The translations under genes and the position numbers were made by a program. Shown here in pieces: positions 7,936-16,267 of a stretch of 64,000 nucleotides of DNA. The stretch comes from Treponema_B putidum (GTDB lineage Bacteria; Spirochaetota; Spirochaetia; Treponematales; Treponemataceae): the NCBI RefSeq assembly GCF_007830595.1, contig NZ_VLLD01000016.1, one strand, 5' to 3'. The notes beneath the pieces are model-generated. The model was not told the origin of the DNA and searched no databases. It worked only from the letters and a program-made list of their open reading frames with translations. Numbering within the stretch: the stretch's first letter is position 1; each line of letters opens with the position of its first letter.

Positions 7936-8982
7936 TTACATAAACTCAAAGGCATCAAAGGGATAGCCGGCTCTTAAACTTGGAAGAGAAGCTTCAATTT
8001 CGGTATTTGAGGGAACTTTATAAGCCAAATTAAGTTTAAAAATCCGGTTTACGGCCTTGCCGCAAAGTTCGTCCAGCCTTTTTTCGGAGCAGCCGGCCTT
8101 ACGTAGTTCTTTTAAAAGAATCAGCGAACCGGCAAATCCCGGAATACCTGAAGCTCCCTTTTTCTTATCTTCATATGTATGGGGGGCGTGGTCGCTTTCA
8201 ATCCAATCAACCCCGCCTGAGATAAGAGAGCTAAACACGGCTTCTTGCTCTTCTTTTTCACGCAAGGGAGGGTTCATCTTTACAAAGATACCCGATTTTT
8301 TATAAGCATCAGTGTTTAAGAGGGCGTGATGAGCCGTAGCCCCGCACGAAATGTTAAGGCCTCTTTTTTTTGCCTCGGAAACGAGCCTTATGCCCTCTTT
8401 TGTACTTATGTGACAGACATGAAGGTGTCCCTTAAAGCCCTCGCTTTGCATAAGTTCAATCTGATCCTTTATGGATTCGGTTTCGGCAATGGGAGGGCGG
8501 GCAAGGCTGTAAGTAAGAGGATTTTCAATATCAAAGATAGAATTATTCATAAGGCTTTCTTTTTCGCAATGAATTGCAAGAACACCCCTGTAATCGAATT
8601 TTTTAAGAGAGGCATAGACTTTCCTCTGCTCTTCTTTTTCAACTATGCCCATGTTTCCGGTCGAATGGCCAGCAAACATTTTAAAGCCGACTATTCTAGG
8701 AAAATTTTTTTTGTAGAACAAAACCATCTCTTCTATCTGTAAAGAATCTGAAGTAAGCCCCCCGTAAACGCCGTAAAAGGCAGGAAAGCCCGCCTCCTTT
8801 ATGGATTTTTCTGCAAGGGCAAACCTGTCAAGGACGGCTTTTCCGGATGTAAGCGGAGGATTTGTATTCGGCATATCAAAGAAAGCCGTAAAACCTGCGG
8901 GGCAGGCTAAGGACAAAGCATGGACTATGGTTTCTTTTTCGGACAAAAGACCGTCTCTAAGATGAACATGGGAATCTATCAT
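7936..8982 (-). CDS. pyrC: Dihydroorotase (amidohydrolase family)
   Basis: The 348-residue zinc enzyme would interconvert carbamoyl aspartate and dihydroorotate in pyrimidine synthesis. Metal ligands appear in DSHVHLRDG at the N-terminus, HCEKES near residue 144, CHIST near 193 and the Asp of ESDHAPH near 265; PNTNPPLTS near 40 is the substrate loop of PyrC-type enzymes. It is shorter than typical class I enzymes (about 420) but has all main motifs. The gene stands 27 nt downstream of an unrelated small protein and is not beside pyrB; pyrF lies 3.5 kb away on the other strand. Another cyclic amidohydrolase activity cannot be excluded. Confidence 0.8.
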   Translation of the reverse strand: MIDSHVHLRDGLLSEKETIVHALSLACPAGFTAFFDMPNTNPPLTSGKAVLDRFALAEKSIKEAGFPAFYGVYGGLTSDSLQIEEMVLFYKKNFPRIVGFKMFAGHSTGNMGIVEKEEQRKVYASLKKFDYRGVLAIHCEKESLMNNSIFDIENPLTYSLARPPIAETESIKDQIELMQSEGFKGHLHVCHISTKEGIRLVSEAKKRGLNISCGATAHHALLNTDAYKKSGIFVKMNPPLREKEEQEAVFSSLISGGVDWIESDHAPHTYEDKKKGASGIPGFAGSLILLKELRKAGCSEKRLDELCGKAVNRIFKLNLAYKVPSNTEIEASLPSLRAGYPFDAFEFM

Positions 8983-9009
8983 AAATCAATCTTATTTAAA
9001 AACCTATAT

Positions 9010-9603
9010 TTAGAAAAATAAAACGGCTTCGCCGTACCCGTCATCTTTTATAACACTTATTTCAAGTTTATTTTTTCCGTCGAATTCAATACCATCCAAC
9101 ATTATTTTTAAGGCATAGGCCTTTATAGGTTCAACTCCTTTATTAACCGTTTCGCTTATAACCCTCATTGTAATAATTTCATAAAAATCTCCGTTGATGG
9201 AAACGGTTATATCATCGGTGCTCAGCTCCGGAGCTATAGATTTTTGTTCTTCTAAAATAAGTTTTAAGCTCATTGGCCTAAAATAAACCATCATAGTATT
9301 ATCCGTATCCAAAGAAGGGAAAAATATCAAACTAAAAATTTCTGTTTTACCAAGCACAGGGTTTATCTCAAGGTCATTTCGTAAATCTATATTGTAACCC
9401 CAAAAATCAAGAAATTTTTGATGAAATCCTTTTGAAGCGATAAAATAAGGATACTTTTTTGATTCAGCTTCCAAACGGAAACAGCCTGCTTCATCAGCTT
9501 CACCGCTGATGATAACTTCAAACCTCTCCGTTAAAAGAGCAACTTTAGCATAACCGACAGGCTGTTTATTTCTATCCTGCACAATTCCTTTTATAACACT
9601 CAT
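9010..9603 (-). CDS. Hypothetical protein with carboxypeptidase-regulatory-like N-terminus
   Basis: This 197-residue protein starts at the ATG at 9603, because CAGGAG lies 7 nt upstream; a longer frame to 9654 would bury that SD. Residues 3-60 (KGIVQDRNKQPVGYAKVALL, then GEADEAGCFRLEA) resemble the beta-sandwich CarboxypepD_reg fold, which is often a structural add-on domain. The remaining 140 residues are not recognised. No signal peptide or membrane segment is seen. It precedes pyrC by 27 nt and may be co-transcribed. Function unknown. Confidence 0.75.
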   Translation of the reverse strand: MSVIKGIVQDRNKQPVGYAKVALLTERFEVIISGEADEAGCFRLEAESKKYPYFIASKGFHQKFLDFWGYNIDLRNDLEINPVLGKTEIFSLIFFPSLDTDNTMMVYFRPMSLKLILEEQKSIAPELSTDDITVSINGDFYEIITMRVISETVNKGVEPIKAYALKIMLDGIEFDGKNKLEISVIKDDGYGEAVLFF

Positions 9604-9668
9604 AAAACAACTCCTGTGATTTAGATTATAGCGTATAGAATAGAATATTGTCAAGGCAAAAACAAAAA

Positions 9669-11381
9669 CTATTTCCGCTTATACTTTGAGGCGGAACCTA
9701 GACTTTCTTTTTTCCTTTGTGTTCCGTTTTTCCGTTTTTGCCCCAGTTTGCCTTTGCCGATACGGCCCGAAGATTTGGGGCTTTCGCTTTTTATGTCAAT
9801 ATGCATATGAGGCAGGCCTCTTTTCTTTTTACAAAGGCGCAGAGCATCATTTGCGGCATTTTTAGGCATTGTCGCAAGGGAAAACTTATCCATAACCTCT
9901 ATATCATCTACAAGCCTCTCAGGTATTGAAAGAAGACGGCTTAGCATTTCGGCAAGTTTGCGCTTTGTAATGCCGTCCTTTCGGCCTACACCTATATAAA
10001 GGCGCAAAAAATCGTCATCCGATTTTCGAGCCCTCCCTTCGGAGCGCACAGGCTTTATTGTTTTATAATGTGCAGGCGATAAAAATGAGCCGTACTGCAT
10101 TTGAAGAATAAAGGAGAGGACTGTTTGGGCATCTCCGTATTCGGTGAGCTTATTTGCAAAGGCGGCAAAGCCCTGTTCAGGTTTTTCTTCATTCATCTTT
10201 TTTTCGATTTGGGCAGCCGTCTCTTTTAAGATACGTGTACGTTTGATTTCGATGACTTGCTCGATTGAAGGAATTTTACCTTCTTTTAATTCTCCGCGGG
10301 CATGCTTGCGCAGGTACTCTATTCTTTTTACCTCATTAGGCCGTACAAAGCTGACGGCAATCCCTGCCGCTCCGGCTCGTCCCGTTCTTCCTATACGGTG
10401 GGTATAAGTCGGCCCGTCATAAGGAATTGCATAGTTTACAACATGGGAAATGCCTTCGATGTCTATACCCCGTGCGGCTACATCTGTTGCGACCAAAATG
10501 CGGGTCTTTTTCGATCTAAAGCGTTCCAATATTTTTTCCCTTTGGCTTTGAGGAATATCTCCGTGGAGGGCGGCAGCTTCATAATGCCTTTCGTCAAGCT
10601 CCTTTGCAACATCATCGGCATCGATTTTTGTTTGGCAAAATACGAGGCCGTAAAAGTCAGGGCTTGTATCTATAAGACGGACAAGGGCTTCGGTTTTATC
10701 CCCTTCCCTTACGACCCAAAAAAATTGTTCCGTTAAAGATGCTCTTTCTTCTTGAGGTTCTTCTTCGACAATTTCATAGTCCCCCATAAAGTCGGAAGCT
10801 ATAGTTAGTATCTGCTTGGGCATCGTCGCCGAAAACATTAAAACACGGGCTTCAGGATTTGCCTGTGAAAAGATATTTTCTATGTCTTCGATAAAGCCCA
10901 TATTAAGCATCTCATCGGCTTCATCCAAAATAAAATATTCTATATCTTCAATTTTTAGGGAGCCCCGTTCAAGATGATCCATTACGCGGCCGGGTGTTCC
11001 TACAACTATTTCAACGCCGGTTTTTAGACTTCTGAGTTGAGGGCCTATCGCCGCTCCACCGTAAACGGTTGTGATACGGGGATATTCTTCAATCCTAAAA
11101 GACTCAAGTTCACCGGCAACTTGAACGGCAAGCTCTCTGGTAGGAACTAAAATAAGGGCTCTCACCTTTCCGGTATTTGAACGCAGCTCCTGCACAAGAG
11201 GAAGGCCGAAAGCGGCCGTCTTTCCCGTTCCTGTCCGGGCCTTAGCGATAACATTTGCTTCTCCTGAAAGAAGACGGGGAATAGCCAAAACCTGAATAGG
11301 AGTAGGTTCTTCAAAACCCTTGGCTTCAACTGCTTGCAGGACTATATCGTCAAGTCCCAGTTCTTTAAAAGTAATTAACAT
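9669..11381 (-). CDS. deaD: DEAD-box ATP-dependent RNA helicase with DbpA-type RNA-binding tail
   Basis: The 570-residue cytoplasmic helicase unwinds RNA, probably in ribosome assembly or cold adaptation. Motifs appear in order: Q motif GFEEPTPIQ, motif I ARTGTGKTAA, Ia PTRELA, TPGR, II DEAD, III SAT, then the second RecA domain with ATDVAARGID and HRIGRTGR. Residues about 455-530 (LYIGVGRKDGITKRKLAEML onward) match the RRM-like DbpA domain that targets CsdA/DeaD proteins to structured RNA. The tail is highly basic. No Shine-Dalgarno is seen before the ATG; a TATATT box lies 9 nt upstream, so the leader may be very short. It is divergent from pyrF. Confidence 0.95.
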   Translation of the reverse strand: MLITFKELGLDDIVLQAVEAKGFEEPTPIQVLAIPRLLSGEANVIAKARTGTGKTAAFGLPLVQELRSNTGKVRALILVPTRELAVQVAGELESFRIEEYPRITTVYGGAAIGPQLRSLKTGVEIVVGTPGRVMDHLERGSLKIEDIEYFILDEADEMLNMGFIEDIENIFSQANPEARVLMFSATMPKQILTIASDFMGDYEIVEEEPQEERASLTEQFFWVVREGDKTEALVRLIDTSPDFYGLVFCQTKIDADDVAKELDERHYEAAALHGDIPQSQREKILERFRSKKTRILVATDVAARGIDIEGISHVVNYAIPYDGPTYTHRIGRTGRAGAAGIAVSFVRPNEVKRIEYLRKHARGELKEGKIPSIEQVIEIKRTRILKETAAQIEKKMNEEKPEQGFAAFANKLTEYGDAQTVLSFILQMQYGSFLSPAHYKTIKPVRSEGRARKSDDDFLRLYIGVGRKDGITKRKLAEMLSRLLSIPERLVDDIEVMDKFSLATMPKNAANDALRLCKKKRGLPHMHIDIKSESPKSSGRIGKGKLGQKRKNGTQRKKESLGSASKYKRK

Positions 11382-11428
11382 AATTTTTTAAATATAATAA
11401 ATTCGTAAGAAAAAATCTATAGCTCAAA

Positions 11429-11457
11429 TTGACACATTTTCCGTTTTAGGCTAAACT
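11429..11457 (+). promoter_or_regulatory. sigma70-like promoter of pyrF, predicted leaderless start
   Basis: Perfect TTGACA (11429-11434), 17-nt spacer and TAAACT (11452-11457). The ATG begins at 11467, nine bases after the -10 box, with no SD, so the transcript would have a leader of about 0-3 nt. Confidence 0.75.
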
Positions 11458-11466
11458 TACTCGTAT

Positions 11467-12369
11467 ATGAACTACATCGATTTATTAAAAACTTCGGCAG
11501 AAAAAACAAATAACTGCGCATGTATGGGCTTAGACCCTATTTTTGAAGCTGTTCCAAATAAAACGGGAAGAGTAAAGGATAATCTTGTAAACTTTTTTAA
11601 AGAGCTTTTCGGTAAGATGCAGGAAAGAAATTTAGTTCCGGCAGCTTTTAAACCGAATATAGGTTATTATTCGGCTCTTGATAAACCCAGAGAAAAGGAT
11701 TTTTCTGGTTCTGAAAGCCTTGCAGAAATTTTATCCCTAATCGAAAAAAAATTTTCCGGCATTCCTGTGATCCTCGATTCAAAGCGTGGAGATATTGCCC
11801 GCTCCAGTCTTAACTATGCTATCGAAGCATTTGACGGCTGGAAGGCGGATGCTTTAACGGTAAGTCCCTACATGGGAAGCGATTCTATTCTTCCTTTTAT
11901 TTCTGAAAAATATTCGGATAAGGGAGCTTATATTTTAAACCGGACAAGTAATCCCGGGGCAAAGGATTTTCAAAATCTTAAAACGGATTCTGAAAGCAAA
12001 AATAATTCGGAGCTTTATATCCATGTTGCAAAAAAAATTGCTTTTTATGCAAAGGAATTTCCGGGAACGGGGGCCGTTGTAGGAGCTACGGGAATGGAAG
12101 AGTTAAGAGTAATTTCAGATATTTATGCTCAAGCAGGAGAGGTTCCCATGCTGATTCCGGGAGTCGGCTCCCAAGGAGGGGATGCAAAAACGGTAATGGA
12201 AGTTCTTAAAAATACAGGCTGCGATTTATCCCTTATACGAATAAACAGTTCAAGTGCCTTAACCCATCCTTGGAAAAAAGCACCTGTGCCTGAAAACTAT
12301 TTGGAGCTTTGTATAAACAATATCGAAAAACTTCTAACCGATACTGCAATTAACAGCATCAGTTTTTAG
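11467..12369 (+). CDS. pyrF: Orotidine 5'-phosphate decarboxylase, type 2
   Basis: The 300-residue enzyme catalyses the last step of UMP synthesis. It fits the longer type 2 PyrF group: CMGLDP at residues 19-24, FKPNIGYY near 60, the catalytic VILDSKRGDIA near 99, PYMGSDS near 137, RTSNPGA near 159 and LIPGVGSQGG near 228. The start is the first ATG after a TTGACA/TAAACT promoter with no SD. The 3' end overlaps the convergent DUF4340 gene by 11 bp. It stands alone rather than in a pyr operon. Confidence 0.95.
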   Translation: MNYIDLLKTSAEKTNNCACMGLDPIFEAVPNKTGRVKDNLVNFFKELFGKMQERNLVPAAFKPNIGYYSALDKPREKDFSGSESLAEILSLIEKKFSGIPVILDSKRGDIARSSLNYAIEAFDGWKADALTVSPYMGSDSILPFISEKYSDKGAYILNRTSNPGAKDFQNLKTDSESKNNSELYIHVAKKIAFYAKEFPGTGAVVGATGMEELRVISDIYAQAGEVPMLIPGVGSQGGDAKTVMEVLKNTGCDLSLIRINSSSALTHPWKKAPVPENYLELCINNIEKLLTDTAINSISF

Positions 12370-13273
12370 AATCTTCAAAAATAGAATCTAAAATGGAATC
12401 GATGCGGCGTTTTGTGTATCCGCTTATGACATAAGAATTACTGAAGCCTGAATCAAACAGAATAAAATCGCCGCTCTCCATCGGTGTAAGAAAAATATTT
12501 ATTTTTTCTCCCGTACCTAAAGTTAAATTAAGCTCTTGAGTTTCCGAATTAGTAATCGGAAATGCGGGAAAAATATCTATACATGAAAATTGTTTTAAAA
12601 ATGTTTCCAATTCGTCAATTTTTTCTTTATTTTTATCCGAAAGGGTGATAAGCTGTTTGTTTTTTTCGATAAGTTGAATTGAGTTATTTTCAAATCTGTA
12701 TTTATAAATTTGTAAGTCAAGCCAAAAATTTGTTTTTACGGTTAAAAAAGAAGCTAAGACATCGGGCATAATAAAAATTTTTGTTCGGGCATCTATTCGG
12801 ACATAACGGTTTATCCCTAGAGTATCGTTTTTTCCGAAAACAAAATCACCTATTATAGTTTTATCTGAACGTAATAGCTGTAGGCGGGCGGCATGATCTT
12901 CATCCAAGCCGAAATTAATATATTGCTTTATGTCATTGCTTACAAATTTAAAATTTTGTTTAGTACTTAAAACCGAAAAAAATCTTTCAATTAAGGCGGG
13001 CTGGACCTTATATTCTCCCGATTGAGTACTTAAAATAAACTTATCTTTTTTTTTGATAAGTCTTAACTCGTTAAAACGCGGAGGAAGAGAATTATCGGGA
13101 ATAGTAAAAACAATTTCGTATATGTTTTCTATATTTTGTTTTAAAACAAAGGAGATGTTAAAAACATTAGCTTCATTTTTTGGAATATTTAAAAAAATCA
13201 AACTTAATAGAAAAAAAATATTTGCAAAAATCAAAATTTGAGTATATTTTTTTAGTTTAAAAAAGTTTTTCAC
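12359..13273 (-). CDS. DUF4340-domain membrane-anchored protein of a Gld-like ABC module
   Basis: This 304-residue protein has an N-terminal transmembrane anchor (residues about 12-32) followed by a large extracytoplasmic region resembling DUF4340, with VFGKNDTLGINRYVR near residue 145 and a conserved tryptophan in TNFWLDL. I place the start at the GTG at 13273 because AAAGGAG precedes it by 6 nt and GTGA overlaps the stop of the upstream gene; an in-frame ATG 30 nt further upstream is less likely. DUF4340 proteins commonly follow GldA/GldF/GldG-type ABC genes, as here, but their activity is unknown. Last gene of the six-gene operon. Confidence 0.8.
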   Translation of the reverse strand: MKNFFKLKKYTQILIFANIFFLLSLIFLNIPKNEANVFNISFVLKQNIENIYEIVFTIPDNSLPPRFNELRLIKKKDKFILSTQSGEYKVQPALIERFFSVLSTKQNFKFVSNDIKQYINFGLDEDHAARLQLLRSDKTIIGDFVFGKNDTLGINRYVRIDARTKIFIMPDVLASFLTVKTNFWLDLQIYKYRFENNSIQLIEKNKQLITLSDKNKEKIDELETFLKQFSCIDIFPAFPITNSETQELNLTLGTGEKINIFLTPMESGDFILFDSGFSNSYVISGYTKRRIDSILDSIFEDSKN

Positions 13274-14757
13274 TTTAATCTCCTTTGTTTTACAAAAACG
13301 CAAAGACCTACAATAAAAATAGAAAGAGGAAGAAGTATGATAGAAATTAATCTTGCTCTAAATATAAGGCTTGTCATTTTTTCCCTATCTTCAAAGTGTT
13401 TAAAGGGCGGAGGAGAATGTTTTTTGTTTTTTAATAAAAGAAGATTATCTTTTAAAGAAACATATTCCAAACAGTTTACCATAAAATCCATATTGTATGT
13501 AGAACCGGTGTAATCTATTGCCCTGCTTATCATATACTCATCGCTTATAACCAAGATACGGGAAGGCTTTGTCTGCCCTGCAACAATTACCGAAGGCTTA
13601 AAAGACGCATCTTCAAATTTTTTTAAATGATTTTCAAGAGGATCGGTGCTGTAAGAATCAAAAACCGTCAAAGAGTTTTTACCTGTAAGTGCATAAGGAA
13701 CAAGCTCGGTGTTTTTATTTAAATCCAAATCGATTGAAGAAGGCCAAAAAGAAATCAATGACCTGTAAGCTGCAAATATAGGATGGTCTCGGTTAATACC
13801 GCTTAAAGGAAGCTGAATCCAAAAAGGATAATTGATTAACTTTGTGCCATTATTATCGACTTGGGACATCGTAATACGGAAGTTATTTATTAAATCCAAG
13901 GCCATATCGGCATTTATATAAAAACCGTGATGTGAAAGAACATCCAATAAGGCATCATTTATTTTAGGAGTTGCTTTCCAAGACCCCTTTACATCAACCT
14001 TATTTCCCGAAACAAAAAAAACAGCCTTGCCTTCTTTTTGTAAAAACATATCTATCGCAGCAGCGGAAGAATAATCTATATAATCGGATCCTATAACCAA
14101 AAGCGGAAACTCGGCGGGTATGTTGTTTACAGGTAATTCCAGAGGTAAAACATTAAAACCTGCATATTCAAGCCAAGGAATTACATAAGAATAATCGGTT
14201 GCAAGCAAAGCAGGATCTGCAATAAGAAAAATTGTTTCCGCTTGGGTATTCCCCAAAGCATCATCCCTCATACTCAAAATAAATCTTGCGAGGTCATACT
14301 CTAATGTATCAATATCGTCGATAAAGGGGATAACTCTTGTTTGTCCCATATATTCTACCATAAGACCCGAATATAATTTATGAATTATCTTTACGGCATT
14401 ATCCTGAGCTTCTATTTCACGCGGAACAAGTCCTATCCTGCTTATTGCATCGGATGAAAGGCTTGAAGTATCTGTTACTACAACATCAAAATTTCCCTTG
14501 GAATATAATTTATATTCCGATAACATATCATTTAAATATTTTAATGAAGGAAAAAAACTATCAACATTTAAACTTTTAAACCAAGTTACTTTTACGGAAC
14601 TCTCAAGATTGACCAATAATTCTTTTGTGTAATTTGACAAGGTGTAATTTTTTTCTTTTGTCATATCAAGTCTAAAATATACTTTTGAAGAAACAAGAGA
14701 AATTAAAATAAGCATCAAAACAAAAAGAAAAAATTGAAACTTATATTCTTTTTTCAT
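13270..14757 (-). CDS. GldG-like ABC-associated auxiliary protein
   Basis: The 495-residue protein has one membrane segment near each end (about residues 8-25 and 465-485) and a long extracytoplasmic domain between. The opening YFRLDMTKEKNYTLSNYTKELL and the VIGSDYIDY/ALDLINNF region fit the GldG / 'ABC-type uncharacterized transport' family (DUF4350/PF09822 type), which binds no ATP itself. Family members work with an ABC-2 permease; in Bacteroidetes the homologues are linked to gliding, but here only the module is shared. It overlaps the permease gene by 4 bp and the DUF4340 gene by GTGA coupling. Confidence 0.82.
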   Translation of the reverse strand: MKKEYKFQFFLFVLMLILISLVSSKVYFRLDMTKEKNYTLSNYTKELLVNLESSVKVTWFKSLNVDSFFPSLKYLNDMLSEYKLYSKGNFDVVVTDTSSLSSDAISRIGLVPREIEAQDNAVKIIHKLYSGLMVEYMGQTRVIPFIDDIDTLEYDLARFILSMRDDALGNTQAETIFLIADPALLATDYSYVIPWLEYAGFNVLPLELPVNNIPAEFPLLVIGSDYIDYSSAAAIDMFLQKEGKAVFFVSGNKVDVKGSWKATPKINDALLDVLSHHGFYINADMALDLINNFRITMSQVDNNGTKLINYPFWIQLPLSGINRDHPIFAAYRSLISFWPSSIDLDLNKNTELVPYALTGKNSLTVFDSYSTDPLENHLKKFEDASFKPSVIVAGQTKPSRILVISDEYMISRAIDYTGSTYNMDFMVNCLEYVSLKDNLLLLKNKKHSPPPFKHFEDREKMTSLIFRARLISIILLPLSIFIVGLCVFVKQRRLK

Positions 14758-15500
14758 CTTACATCCCTTTGTTTTGTTAGAATAAAAACATTCAACTCAA
14801 TTCCTAAAACAACTAAAATTAAATAGAAGATAAGGTCTCTGGAATCAAACAGTCCCCGTGCAGCCGATTCAAAATGAGGGCTAAAAGAAAAATAACCTAT
14901 AATCGTATTCAGCAATAACGGAAGATTTAAATTTTTTGTTAAAGGGTAAATAAGGGTAAAAAATAAAACCGTCAAAAATGAAAGCAAAAAATTAATTTCA
15001 GATTTACCGCTTACAGCCGAAAGTCCTAGAGAAATGGAAATAATACCCGTACCGAATAAAAACATAGAAATATAAGAAACAAAAAAAGAACCGGAATCAA
15101 AATAAGCCAATGAAAAAACGGAAAGCGGTATTACTAGACTTAAAGCGATCATAATAGACCAGCTTAAAATAAGGCTTAAATATTTACCCAATACAATATA
15201 GCGTATTGAGACCGGCAGAGAAAACAAGAATTTATCGGTAAATTGCTTTTTTTCATCACTCCATACACTCATCGTCAGCATCGGAATCACAATGCAAAAC
15301 AATATAGGCATGTTTAAAAAAAAAGTTTTTAGATCCGACAAGCCTGCGTTAAACCACGAATCGGAACCGATGAAAGCAATACCCGCACTCGTTAGAAAAA
15401 AAAGAGAAGAAGCATAAAAAGGAGAACTTTTATACATCATCTTAAATTCTTTTTTTGCAATAAAAAAAATAAGTTTTTTATCAGTTTTTTCTAAATTCAT
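14754..15500 (-). CDS. ABC-2 type permease (GldF-like)
   Basis: The 248-residue inner-membrane protein has six hydrophobic segments, the first at about residues 25-45 after a basic cytoplasmic start. IVIPMLTMSVWSDEKKQFTDKFLFSLPVS near residue 72 is the hallmark of GldF-type ABC-2 permeases (conserved RxxGTxExLxxxPVS-like loop). It pairs with the ATPase whose gene overlaps it by 20 bp upstream and with the GldG-like protein downstream. The transported substrate is not known. Confidence 0.88.
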   Translation of the reverse strand: MNLEKTDKKLIFFIAKKEFKMMYKSSPFYASSLFFLTSAGIAFIGSDSWFNAGLSDLKTFFLNMPILFCIVIPMLTMSVWSDEKKQFTDKFLFSLPVSIRYIVLGKYLSLILSWSIMIALSLVIPLSVFSLAYFDSGSFFVSYISMFLFGTGIISISLGLSAVSGKSEINFLLSFLTVLFFTLIYPLTKNLNLPLLLNTIIGYFSFSPHFESAARGLFDSRDLIFYLILVVLGIELNVFILTKQRDVR

Positions 15501-16263
15501 TTTTATTTATCCCCGCAAAAAATTCAAAGGCTTTTTCCAATACGGAATAATTTATTTCCGAATCAAACTCACAGCCTTCAGCCTGTAATTGTTCTTTTAT
15601 TTCTAAAAGATTACCTTCGGCTATTATTTCTCCCTTATTAAGTAAAATATGATTTGAGCAAAGCTCTGCAGCTTGTCTTAAATCATGGGTGCATATCAAA
15701 ATAGTTTTTTCTTTTGCAATACGCAATATTTTTTTTTCAAAATCTTTTACCTGAACAGAATCAAAACCTGAAGCAGGTTCATCTAAAATAATCAAAGGAG
15801 GATTATGTAAAACAGCTTGAGCAAGCCCTACACGCTGCTTAAAGCCCTTAGACAAACTTTTAATTGAATTATTTTTTACTTCATTTATTTCACAAAAATC
15901 GATTACCTCATTTAAAGCGTCATTCAATTTATTTTTTTCTATTCCGTGCATTTGACCTGCAAAATATAAAAAATCATAAACTGTCATATTTGAATAAAGA
16001 GGGTTTTGCTCATATAGGATGCCTATAAGTTTTTTTGCTTCGATGCCGTTATTTAATATGGAATATGGGCCTATAAAAGCGCCTCCTTCGTCCGGAGTAT
16101 AATAGCCTGAAATGCAGTTTATGATACTGCTTTTGCCGGCACCGTTTAAACCTAGAAGCGAAGTTATTTCACCTGTTTTTAATTCAAACGAAATATTTTT
16201 ACAGCCTACGACCGGAGCTTTTCTACTTCCGTAATATTTACTTAAATTTTGTACTTTGAGCAT
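15481..16263 (-). CDS. ABC transporter ATP-binding protein (GldA-like)
   Basis: The 260-residue ATPase carries Walker A GLNGAGKSS near residue 38, signature LSKGFKQRVGLAQA near 138, Walker B LIILDEPASGFD near 158 and the switch histidine in CTHDLRQA. It belongs to the ABC-2 exporter ATPase group such as GldA/NatA. The gene starts 4 nt after the SpoIIE phosphatase gene stops, so the phosphatase and the transporter are expressed together. Confidence 0.93.
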   Translation of the reverse strand: MLKVQNLSKYYGSRKAPVVGCKNISFELKTGEITSLLGLNGAGKSSIINCISGYYTPDEGGAFIGPYSILNNGIEAKKLIGILYEQNPLYSNMTVYDFLYFAGQMHGIEKNKLNDALNEVIDFCEINEVKNNSIKSLSKGFKQRVGLAQAVLHNPPLIILDEPASGFDSVQVKDFEKKILRIAKEKTILICTHDLRQAAELCSNHILLNKGEIIAEGNLLEIKEQLQAEGCEFDSEINYSVLEKAFEFFAGINKNEFRKN

Positions 16264-16267
16264 GATT